This document shows, in pieces, positions 1 to 5,906 of a stretch of DNA of 9,655 nucleotides. Position numbers and translations under genes: made by a program. Within the stretch, counting starts at the first letter, position 1; each line of letters begins with the position of its first letter. This stretch comes from JBGPOS01 sp041488155. Its GTDB lineage: Bacteria > Chloroflexota > Dehalococcoidia > Tepidiformales > Tepidiformaceae. The notes beneath the pieces were generated by a model. The model saw only the letters and a list, made by a program, of their open reading frames with translations. It searched no databases and was not told the origin of the DNA. Location of the stretch: positions 1 through 9,655 of the forward strand of contig JBGPOS010000097.1 in assembly GCA_041488155.1 (NCBI GenBank), given 5' to 3'.

Positions 1-1410
1 CAGGCGGTGCAGCTTCAGGAAGTTCGTCACGCCCCGCACGCGCAGAGGAAGGCTCGCCACGACCACGCATTCGTCCCCCAGGTGGAAGTCCGCTTCCCCG
101 AGGAGCACCTGGTCCACCGTGCGCAACATCGCTTCCGAGGAGTCAACCCACGGCGCGAGCATCGGCACCACCCCTCGCGCCAGCGACAGCCGCCGGCACG
201 TGGACTCGAGCGGACTGATTGCGTAGACCGTCGCGGGCGGGTGCACCTTGCTCATCAACAGCGCCGTCATCCCAGACTGGCTGAAGCACACCACCGCCCG
301 GATGTTGCGATCTGACTCCACCACCCGTCGCGCCGCACTCGCTATCACATAAGCATGGTTGTCGCCCTCGAGGGCTGGCATCGCCGGTGGTTCCTGCGAC
401 CTCACCTCCTCAGCCGCCCGGATCAGGCGGTCCATCATCGCCACGGCCTCGACCGGGTAATCCCCGATCGCGGTCTCGTCGCTCAACATCAGCGCGTCCG
501 AAAGGTCCCAGATCGAATTCTCCACGTCGCTCGCCTCCGCTCGCGTCGGCCGCGGGGAGCTGACCATCGATTCCAGCATTTGAGTGGCCGTGATCACCGG
601 ACGCAAATGCCGCCTGCAGGCTTCAATGATCCGGCGCTGTTCAATCGGCACCCGTTCCAGCGGAAGCTCGACCCCGAGGTCGCCCCGCGCCACCATCGCC
701 CCATCCGCCTCTGCAAGGATCGCGTCGAGGTTGTCGATCGCCTGGCGGCGTTCGATCTTGGCGATCACCGGGATCACCTCGCCCGCGGCTCCGATCCGGT
801 TCTTGACCTGGCGTACGTGCTCGGCGCTCCCCGCAAAGCTCAAACCGAAGTAATCGACCCCGGCCCGTACACCGGCATCGATCGCCTCTTCGTCCTCCGT
901 AGTCATTGCGGGCAGCGTGATCTGTGAATCCGGGAAGGCCACGCCTTTGTTGGGCCCGAGGTCCCCTCCGGCGATGACCTTGCAGCGCAGCGCGTCGCTC
1001 TCTCGCGCCTCCACCGCCAGTTCGAGCGCGCCGTCTGCGAGCAGGACTCGATCGCCCGCCTTGACGTCGTCAAGCAGGTCAGGGTAGTCGACGAACACCA
1101 CAGAAGCTGTGCCTACGCCGACCCCTGCCCGAAGGCGGACCGGTGCGCGTCCGGCGACCCGCACCGGTCGCCCGTCGCTGGTCGGTCCAGTTCGGAGTTT
1201 CGCGCCGGCGAGGTCAAACAGCACCGCGATGTGCCTGCGTTCCGCCGCGGCCGCCGCGCGCACTCTCGCCACCGTCGTCACGTGCTCGTCGAGCGTGCCA
1301 TGGCTGGCATTCAGCCGGGCGACATCCATCCCCGCCCGGATCATCCGCTTGATGACTTCGGGCGAGTCCGATGCAGGCCCCAGCGTCGCGACGATCTTGG
1401 CGTGTCTCAC
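1..1410 (-). CDS. pyk: Pyruvate kinase (3' end cut by window edge)
   Basis: Cytoplasmic glycolytic enzyme that transfers phosphate from phosphoenolpyruvate to ADP, giving pyruvate and ATP. The frame reads 470 residues without a stop and runs off the left edge just after the GVTNFLKLHRL segment. The family is usually about 470-480 aa, so only a few residues are missing. Visible motifs: ARLNASHG (31-38), DLAGAKLRTG (66-75), AKIER (217-221, catalytic Lys218 and metal ligand Glu220), MVARGDLGVE (239-248, metal ligand Asp244), ITATQML (273-279) and MLSDETA (308-314). The C-terminal domain follows. The start is GTG: an in-frame TAG lies four codons upstream, so no longer start is possible. No Shine-Dalgarno is at the right distance, but TAGCAT lies 6 nt before the GTG. 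Lys71 replaces the Glu typical of K+-dependent enzymes. Identity is secure; the K+ prediction is inference. Confidence 0.96.
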   Translation of the reverse strand, partial: MRHAKIVATLGPASDSPEVIKRMIRAGMDVARLNASHGTLDEHVTTVARVRAAAAAERRHIAVLFDLAGAKLRTGPTSDGRPVRVAGRAPVRLRAGVGVGTASVVFVDYPDLLDDVKAGDRVLLADGALELAVEARESDALRCKVIAGGDLGPNKGVAFPDSQITLPAMTTEDEEAIDAGVRAGVDYFGLSFAGSAEHVRQVKNRIGAAGEVIPVIAKIERRQAIDNLDAILAEADGAMVARGDLGVELPLERVPIEQRRIIEACRRHLRPVITATQMLESMVSSPRPTRAEASDVENSIWDLSDALMLSDETAIGDYPVEAVAMMDRLIRAAEEVRSQEPPAMPALEGDNHAYVIASAARRVVESDRNIRAVVCFSQSGMTALLMSKVHPPATVYAISPLESTCRRLSLARGVVPMLAPWVDSSEAMLRTVDQVLLGEADFHLGDECVVVASLPLRVRGVTNFLKLHRL

Positions 1411-1416
1411 TGGCCC

Positions 1417-1422
1417 ATGCTA
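1417..1422 (-). promoter_or_regulatory. Candidate -10 box for a leaderless pyk transcript
   Basis: On the minus strand TAGCAT is followed by six bases and then the GTG start of pyk. This TANNNT-N6-start layout is known for leaderless genes in several high-GC phyla. The same hexamer is the predicted -10 of the tRNA-Phe gene in this window. No good -35 was seen, and the secreted-protein gene ends only 60 bp upstream, so co-transcription from that gene is an alternative. Confidence 0.35.
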
Positions 1423-1470
1423 CTGGAGCCGCCTCCCCGGCACAGTGCGGTCTCGACGGAGCCCCGGGTC

Positions 1471-2634
1471 CTACTTGACGACTGTCCCGGTTTGCACCAC
1501 TTCGAACGCAGAGCCCGGCACCGTCTTCAGCTGGTTCAGATCCGTGTCGTTCCAGCGGGGGTCCGTCGCCCCCGTGATGAACCAGTCCGATCCGTTGTCT
1601 GCTACCATCATCCCGTACTTCTTCAATCCCTCCAGTAACACGCGCGCTTCGCCCGTGAAGTGGGACGTATCGAAGTCTGCCCGCAGGCGTAGGCGCAGTC
1701 CCATCGGCGCCAGGTTCGGGTCCGTCGAGGAACTCGCCCAATGCGTCGCAGGGTGGATGTAGGCCCGCTGCGTCCTGCTCACCGTGAACCGCAACGCGTG
1801 TGTGATCTGGCCGGCAGCGACTTCATCGAAGCGCACAAGACCGGGCAAGATTGGCAGCCCCGCAGCGTCGGCCGACGTCCACCCTGCTGGCCGCAGAGCG
1901 TTCGATCGGAGATCGAAGATCGCGCCCGCGTCGGCGTTCCAGCCGCTCCCATTCGGAAACGCCCTGAACATCTCATATAGCTTGCACACGCCCTGCTGGA
2001 GTACCAGCACATGGCGGTCGCCACTGCTCGAACTGCCTCCTTCGACCGGCGCATTGCCCGGGACAGGGTACGGGCCGGGGTCGCTCTCGTCGCCGTACGC
2101 TGTGAAGTTGATGGGCACATTAGGCTGGTTCGAAGGCACGACCACGAACGGGATACCGTAGGTCGGGTTCGAGCCGAAGTCGGCGTGGAGGAACTGGCGT
2201 CCCGCGTTGATGTTGGCGATGTAGCTCGCCGAGCGCGGGTCCACTGGCAGATGCGAAACGTCCTGGTTCCAGACGTTATCGGAGGGGAAGACCGGACACC
2301 CGGCGAGCGTGGTTGCGCCGCCCGGCACCAACGTTGGCGAGGCCGTAGCCGTGGAGGTTGGCAGAACGGCGACTGTCGTGGGGGTTGGCGAAGACGTGGC
2401 TGTGGCCGTCGCTATTGCCGTGGCCGTCGCCGAGGGACTCGCTGCGGCCACACATCGCGCCATGATCGTCTTTGCGTCGATGCGCGTCGTTGTCAGTTGC
2501 GTCCCGCCGCACGCGACGCGGAGTTGATCCCCGCCCTTGAGCGTCGTGTCGGAGCTGGCGGCGAACGACGCAACAACACCCAGTGCAGCAATGCCCGCGA
2601 CAAGAAGGACTGTGGATACGAACGACGTTCTCAC
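1471..2634 (-). CDS. Secreted protein of uncharacterised conserved family with Thr/Ala/Pro linker
   Basis: A 387-aa exported protein. Residues 1-25 form a signal peptide: Arg2, a hydrophobic stretch (about 5-24), then a likely cleavage site near SFA-ASS. Residues 26-65 are a short region with two cysteines (42 and 61). Residues 66-107 are a low-complexity Ser/Ala/Thr/Pro linker. Residues 113-387 form one large domain starting GCPVFPSDNVWN. It has conserved-looking stretches DRHVLVLQQGVCKLYEMFRA (206-225), ITHALRFTV (277-285), AYIHPATHWASSS (291-303), MGLRLRL (311-317) and YGMMVADNGSDWFITG (340-355). From memory, similar domains occur in unannotated secreted proteins of several phyla; I know no function. 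The histidines and acidic residues (H208, H279, H294, H298, D349) could suit a hydrolase or lyase, but that is a guess. The start is GTG with AGGAG six bases upstream; a frame extension to 2694 lacks such a site. Confidence 0.85.
   Translation of the reverse strand: MRTSFVSTVLLVAGIAALGVVASFAASSDTTLKGGDQLRVACGGTQLTTTRIDAKTIMARCVAAASPSATATAIATATATSSPTPTTVAVLPTSTATASPTLVPGGATTLAGCPVFPSDNVWNQDVSHLPVDPRSASYIANINAGRQFLHADFGSNPTYGIPFVVVPSNQPNVPINFTAYGDESDPGPYPVPGNAPVEGGSSSSGDRHVLVLQQGVCKLYEMFRAFPNGSGWNADAGAIFDLRSNALRPAGWTSADAAGLPILPGLVRFDEVAAGQITHALRFTVSRTQRAYIHPATHWASSSTDPNLAPMGLRLRLRADFDTSHFTGEARVLLEGLKKYGMMVADNGSDWFITGATDPRWNDTDLNQLKTVPGSAFEVVQTGTVVK
2314..2439 (-). repeat. Low-complexity linker-coding repeat
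   Basis: This stretch encodes residues 66-107 of the secreted protein (repeated Ala-Thr pairs, then Pro/Thr/Ser-rich sequence). At the DNA level it holds imperfect 6-base repeats of the GTGGCC/GTCGCC type, clearest at 2396-2440. Such linkers usually hold a catalytic or binding domain away from the cell surface. The repeats are degenerate, so slippage-driven length change is possible but not shown. Confidence 0.7.
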
Positions 2635-2640
2635 GACGAT

Positions 2641-2645
2641 CTCCT
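2641..2645 (-). promoter_or_regulatory. Ribosome binding site fixing the GTG start of the secreted protein
   Basis: On the minus strand AGGAG is followed by six bases (ATCGTC) and then GTG at 2634. This spacing makes the GTG the likely start and places a clean signal peptide at the N-terminus. Confidence 0.75.
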
Positions 2646-2775
2646 GGCGACGGCGCAGGCGGTCGCAGCTCCCGTCGGCCTGGGCGCAACCCACCTGCGG
2701 AGACCATCGGCCGCTCCCGGTTGCCGGGCAAGAGAATCACGGTGACCGGCGCGTAAACATTCCTCGGCTGAGGCG

Positions 2776-3498
2776 TTAGCTGGCGAGGCCCATCTGACGC
2801 GGCGTCCAGTCCGGCGGGAGCCGTAGCTGCGCGCCGGCGCCCGGACAAACGCGATCCCAGCGTTCGCCATTGAATGGCAACGACGGCGTGTATGGCGTCC
2901 TTGGGGTGTCGCACAACAGGCGCCACTTCCCACCCACGCGGTAGCGGCCGGCGGTGTTCCGGGCACAACGGTTGAGGTTCTTGTGAACCCAGGCCCAGAC
3001 GGCGTACCGCTCAGGGCCGATCGCTGCCTCGTGCTCCCAGAACTCAGGCGGATGGACTTCGTAGTCGGCCCCGACCCCTCGGGGAGGTCTGGTGATGTGA
3101 GTCAACTCGTGTTTGGCGATGAACCGGATCACCTCGATTGGAGTCTGCAGGTGATTCAGCACCGGGTGGAACACGACCAGGTGACGGCCTCTCCCCATGA
3201 AACCAGCCTGGATGTACGCAAGGGGCCCTTCGGCCGCGATGCGCACCTCGACCGGCTGGTCGATGCCAGGGAAATGGGCTGCCCGCATCTCTTCCAGCAC
3301 ATCGGAAAGAGAGTACGGGACCAGTGATTCGAAGGGCTGGAAAAGCAGCGGCTGGAGACGGAACAAGAACCAGTCCTCCTCGAACTCGAAGAGCTCCAGT
3401 TTCGATGGTCTGGCGCTCGCAGTGCCGATTGGGCGTATAAGCGCAGCGGCGATGTCCGCGAGCCGCGCATTAGTGTAACCCATAAACCGAGAGCGCAT
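2776..3498 (-). CDS. Putative zinc metallopeptidase with HELTH motif
   Basis: About 240 aa from the chosen ATG. The centre carries VIRFIAKHELTHITRPP, where HELTH (130-134) matches the HExxH zinc-binding motif. It is followed by a second conserved-looking block, VHPPEFWEHEAAIG (148-161). This order resembles YgjP/SprT-like (gluzincin-like) metallopeptidases, in which HELxH is followed by a His-x-x-x-Phe-Trp segment carrying the third ligand; here His149 is the candidate. No signal peptide or membrane segment is seen, so it is probably cytoplasmic. The C-terminal 70 residues are basic and aromatic, with no recognised domain and no SprT-type cysteine cluster. The start is uncertain: the frame is open to 3711, where it overlaps the upstream monooxygenase gene. 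ATG codons at 3498 and 3483 precede the first family-like sequence, and neither has a good Shine-Dalgarno. Substrate and role are unknown. Confidence 0.72.
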   Translation of the reverse strand: MRSRFMGYTNARLADIAAALIRPIGTASARPSKLELFEFEEDWFLFRLQPLLFQPFESLVPYSLSDVLEEMRAAHFPGIDQPVEVRIAAEGPLAYIQAGFMGRGRHLVVFHPVLNHLQTPIEVIRFIAKHELTHITRPPRGVGADYEVHPPEFWEHEAAIGPERYAVWAWVHKNLNRCARNTAGRYRVGGKWRLLCDTPRTPYTPSLPFNGERWDRVCPGAGAQLRLPPDWTPRQMGLAS

Positions 3499-3637
3499 CG
3501 TTTCGATCAGGCGGTCCGAACCTGTCCGACCGGCTCCCAGACGAACTCGCTCTTTCGCACCGTCCCACCGCAGGGTTCTGCGGCCGCGACGCTGCTCCTT
3601 CGCGGCTGCTGTTTCGCGGTTGAGGTACTGAGTCGAA

Positions 3638-3673
3638 ATCGCCTGTCGCGCACCGCGCGGAGCCTCAGGCGAT
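3638..3673 (-). terminator. Hairpin spanning the BVMO stop codon, possible terminator
   Basis: An 8-bp inverted repeat, ATCGCCTG (3638-3645) and CAGGCGAT (3666-3673), encloses a second stem CGCGC-ACC-GCGCG. On the minus strand the outer arm contains the TGA stop of the monooxygenase, and the hairpin is followed by a short TTTCG run rather than a true T-tract. It may terminate or attenuate transcription between the monooxygenase and the metallopeptidase gene. Confidence 0.42.
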
Positions 3674-5485
3674 CTCGAGACCCGACAGGTTCCCTTCAGC
3701 CCGCCAGTCACTCAAGATCTTGAAGAATTCGACCGGACCGCCGCCGTACTGCCCCGAAACGAAGCCGGCGGCAGGGTCTGGCTTGCCTTCGTTGTTGTAG
3801 TACCCCGGCGTGCACTCGGCCTGGAACTTCTCACTGCGGCGCGCGAGCCTCTGGATTGTGTCCACCCACTCGGTCTCCGCTCGTTCTGAAACCTCGACGG
3901 TCCGGGCTTCGGTCTCCATCGCGTGTTTGACGATGTAGGCAATGTGGGTGCTCTGCTCATCGAGCATATGCGTGAAATTCGCTGTGAATCCGCCCTGGAT
4001 GAGGCCCATGAAGAAGCAGTTTGGGAACCCGTTGCTCAAGAACCCGTGAAGGGTCGATGGTCCGCCCGCCCATTTCTCCGACAGCGTCACGCGGTTCCGG
4101 CCGATGACGTCGTAGCCAGACCGGCGCGTGTACGCGGTGCCCACTTCGAAACCGGTCGCGAAGATGAGGCAATCAACCTCGTATTCCTTGTCCTCGACGA
4201 CCACGGCGTTCCGGGTAACTCGTTCAACTCCACGGCCCTTCGTGTCGACGAGTGCGACGTTCGGACGATTAAACGTCTGCAGATACTCGTCGTTGAAGGT
4301 CGGGCGTTTGCAGAATTGCCGGTAGTAGGGTTTGAGGGCTTCCGCTGTCGCTGGATCCTTGACAAGTGAATCGACCCGTCCTCTCACCTGCTCCATCTTC
4401 TGGAAGTCCGCAATCTCCATCACCTCGGCGATTTCTTCGGGTGACATTTCGCTTGCGCCGGGGCGCCCCCCGACCATCAACACGTTGCGGAAGATATCGG
4501 TCCAGCCATCGGCGACCAGATCCTCCTCCTGGAAGCCGCCGCTGAGGAGAATGTTGAAGTTGTCCATACGGCGCTTCTGCCAGCCGGGCTCCAGTGAAGC
4601 GGCCCATTCGGGGTCCGTGGGGCGGTTGCCGCGCACGTCCACCGACGACGGCGTGCGCTGAAAGACGTACAGCTCCTTGGCCCACTCACCGAGGAAGGGG
4701 ACGCATTGCACTGCCGTGGCGCCGGTGCCGATGATGCCGACGCGCTTGTCGCACAGCCCGGTGAGGTTCCCGTATGCGTCGCCGCCTGTGTACCCGTAGT
4801 CCCATCTGCTCGTGTGGAAGGTATGCCCTTCGAACGTCTCGAAGCCGATGATCGCCGGCAGTTTCGGGCGATTCAATGGCCCGTTCGACATGACGACAAA
4901 GCGCGCCCGCATTCTGTCGCCGCGATTCGTAGAGATGATCCACCTCAGGGCGTTCTCGTCCCACTGAAGCCCTGTCACCTCGGTCTGGAAGCAGGCGTTG
5001 TTGTAGAGGTCGAACTTGCGGCCCATCGCGCGGCTGTATTCCATGATCTCGGGGGAGCGCGCGTATCGCTCAGTCGGGATGTATCCCAGGTCTTCGACCA
5101 GAGGCAGATAGATGTACGCCTCGATGTCGCACTGCGCACCGGGGTACCGATTCCAGTACCACGTCCCGCCGAAATCGCCGCCCTTTTCGATGATCCGGAT
5201 GCTCTCCGCCCCTGCCTGGCGCAGCCGTGCCCCAGCAAGCAGGCCGCCAAATCCGCCGCCAATGATCGCCACTTCAACGTCGTCCGTAAGGGCCGGCCGT
5301 GAATTCGGTTGCGTGTACGGATCCTCGGCGAAGCGCGTGAAATCTCCGACGATTTCGCGGTACTGGGCGTTACCATCGGCACGAAGCCGCCGATCCCGCT
5401 CCTGCCGGTACCTTTCGCGCAGCGCGTCCGGGTCGAATCCGAGGTCCGAGACGGCCTCGTCGGCCGCTGATTGGTTAGCTGTCAT
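3665..5485 (-). CDS. Type I Baeyer-Villiger monooxygenase, long form (CPDMO-like)
   Basis: A 606-aa FAD- and NADPH-dependent enzyme expected to insert one oxygen atom beside a ketone carbonyl, giving an ester or lactone. Motifs in order: FAD Rossmann GGGFGG (76-81), FGGTWYWNRYPGAQCD (105-120), the family fingerprint FEGHTFHTSRWD (218-229, pattern FxGxxxHxxxW[P/D]), the NADPH-binding GTGATA (253-258), QRTPSSVDVRGNR (276-288) and FATGFE (442-447). Arg394 in CKRPTFND aligns with the catalytic Arg of phenylacetone monooxygenase. The roughly 70-residue N-terminal extension before the Rossmann fold and the total length match the long subgroup that includes cyclopentadecanone monooxygenase (601 aa), so the substrate may be a large cyclic, steroid-like or long-chain ketone (inference). 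The ATG has AGGAGGGGG eight bases upstream; an in-frame start at 5554 lacks support. It is the first gene after a 241-bp promoter region. Confidence 0.93.
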   Translation of the reverse strand: MTANQSAADEAVSDLGFDPDALRERYRQERDRRLRADGNAQYREIVGDFTRFAEDPYTQPNSRPALTDDVEVAIIGGGFGGLLAGARLRQAGAESIRIIEKGGDFGGTWYWNRYPGAQCDIEAYIYLPLVEDLGYIPTERYARSPEIMEYSRAMGRKFDLYNNACFQTEVTGLQWDENALRWIISTNRGDRMRARFVVMSNGPLNRPKLPAIIGFETFEGHTFHTSRWDYGYTGGDAYGNLTGLCDKRVGIIGTGATAVQCVPFLGEWAKELYVFQRTPSSVDVRGNRPTDPEWAASLEPGWQKRRMDNFNILLSGGFQEEDLVADGWTDIFRNVLMVGGRPGASEMSPEEIAEVMEIADFQKMEQVRGRVDSLVKDPATAEALKPYYRQFCKRPTFNDEYLQTFNRPNVALVDTKGRGVERVTRNAVVVEDKEYEVDCLIFATGFEVGTAYTRRSGYDVIGRNRVTLSEKWAGGPSTLHGFLSNGFPNCFFMGLIQGGFTANFTHMLDEQSTHIAYIVKHAMETEARTVEVSERAETEWVDTIQRLARRSEKFQAECTPGYYNNEGKPDPAAGFVSGQYGGGPVEFFKILSDWRAEGNLSGLEIA

Positions 5486-5493
5486 ACCGGGTT

Positions 5494-5502
5494 CCCCCTC
5501 CT
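5494..5502 (-). promoter_or_regulatory. Strong ribosome binding site of the BVMO gene
   Basis: AGGAGGGGG on the minus strand lies eight bases before the ATG at 5485. It selects this start over the ATG at 5554. Confidence 0.8.
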
Positions 5503-5556
5503 GATGGGCCGATTCTCCGCACGAGCTGCGACGCTCTGCGGCGGGGCGAGTCAAGA

Positions 5557-5573
5557 CCCGGCTGCGCGCCGGG
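5557..5573 (-). promoter_or_regulatory. Small hairpin in the presumed BVMO leader
   Basis: CCCGGC-TGCGC-GCCGGG gives a 6-bp perfect stem with a 5-base loop. It lies between the candidate promoter and the ribosome binding site of the monooxygenase gene, so it would be in the 5' untranslated RNA. Short GC stems are common in high-GC DNA, so its role is open. Confidence 0.25.
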
Positions 5574-5581
5574 CTGCGGCT

Positions 5582-5622
5582 CGAGTTGGCGCCAATCTAG
5601 CCCTCCAACTCGGACTCCGCAA
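5582..5622 (-). promoter_or_regulatory. Candidate promoter and operator of the BVMO gene
   Basis: A perfect 8-bp inverted repeat, CGAGTTGG (5582-5589) and CCAACTCG (5605-5612), is separated by 15 bp. Read on the minus strand, the spacer holds TAGATT (5594-5599), a 4/6 match to a -10 box. TTGCGG (5617-5622) lies 17 bp upstream as a weak -35. The repeat therefore brackets the -10 box, as expected for a repressor operator. The half-sites are 23 bp apart centre to centre. A 10-bp palindrome, TTGGCGCCAA (5586-5595), overlaps one arm. This would leave a leader of about 100 nt. The cognate regulator is not in the window. Confidence 0.42.
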
Positions 5623-5726
5623 AGACGAACGGCTGGCCAGATCAGTTTCCACGTCTTGCGCTCTGGCCAAATTGCGGGCGATCGCTGAGCTAGCGGCAGG
5701 TGTGGTGGTCCGCAGATTCCAAATTG

Positions 5727-5802
5727 TGGTGCTGAGGGGCAGACTTGAACTGCCGACACCCGCATTTTCAGTGCGGTGCTCTACCGGCTGAGCTACCTCA
5801 GC
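5727..5802 (-). tRNA. tRNA-Phe (GAA), CCA encoded
   Basis: A full 76-nt cloverleaf reads on the minus strand. The acceptor stem is GCTGAGG/CCTCAGC, followed by a discriminator A and an encoded CCA. The D arm is GCTC-AGCCGGTA-GAGC. The anticodon stem is CCGCA/TGCGG with loop CTGAAAA, giving anticodon GAA (phenylalanine). The variable loop is GTGTC. The T arm is GGCAG-TTCAAGT-CTGCC, all five pairs intact. A good promoter lies just upstream. The monooxygenase gene follows in the same direction after 241 bp. tRNA 3' ends are common integration sites, but no duplicated tRNA end or integrase was seen here. Confidence 0.97.
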
Positions 5803-5814
5803 TCCAAGAATCCC

Positions 5815-5843
5815 ATGCTAGGCAGGCCCCCAAAGAGGGTCAA
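5815..5843 (-). promoter_or_regulatory. Promoter of tRNA-Phe
   Basis: On the minus strand TTGACC (5838-5843, 5/6 match to the -35 consensus) and TAGCAT (5815-5820, 4/6 match to the -10) are separated by exactly 17 bp. The -10 ends 12 bp before the tRNA 5' end, which would give a leader of only a few bases. This is the best-formed minus-strand promoter in the window. Confidence 0.72.
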
Positions 5844-5893
5844 GGTCAGCCTCCCCCGTGCTCCCGCTGGCGGTTCCCTCCCACATGCTCGCG

Positions 5894-5899
5894 TATGAT
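5894..5899 (+). promoter_or_regulatory. Candidate -10 box for a leaderless epoxide hydrolase mRNA
   Basis: TATGAT (5/6 match to the -10 consensus) ends seven bases before the ATG at 5907. No Shine-Dalgarno precedes that ATG. The layout suggests that transcription starts at or beside the start codon. No good -35 was found. The hexamer overlaps another in-frame ATG at 5895, which would then be untranslated. Confidence 0.42.
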
Positions 5900-5906
5900 T
5901 ACCGCC

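Noticed and set aside
355..927. 190-aa plus-strand open frame inside pyk
   Set aside because: Shadow of the pyruvate kinase gene; His/Arg/Asp-rich composition typical of an antisense frame.
1411..1422. Three-codon ATG-GGC-CAG-TGA frame overlapping the pyk GTG
   Set aside because: The TGA/GTG overlap looks like coupling, but so short a frame arises easily by chance. The -10-like TAGCAT explains the same bases better.
2716..2728. CCCGG-TTG-CCGGG stem upstream of the secreted protein
   Set aside because: A 5-bp GC stem is frequent in such DNA, and no T-tract or other terminator feature accompanies it.
2011..2745. 244-aa plus-strand open frame opposite the secreted protein
   Set aside because: Very Arg/Gly-rich with no recognisable domain. 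The minus strand has a signal peptide, linker and domain with a good ribosome site.
3499..3711. N-terminal extension of the metallopeptidase frame into the BVMO gene
   Set aside because: The stretch is low-complexity and basic, overlaps the BVMO end and hairpin, and shows no start site. AAGGAG in it has no start codon at a useful distance.
5727..5802. tRNA-Phe as the attachment site of an integrated element
   Set aside because: No integrase, no duplicated tRNA end and no composition shift were seen on either side within the window.
5745..5906. N-terminal extension of the epoxide hydrolase frame
   Set aside because: It would run through the tRNA-Phe gene and its promoter. The EHN domain begins just after ATG 5907, so the extra 54 residues are not family-like.
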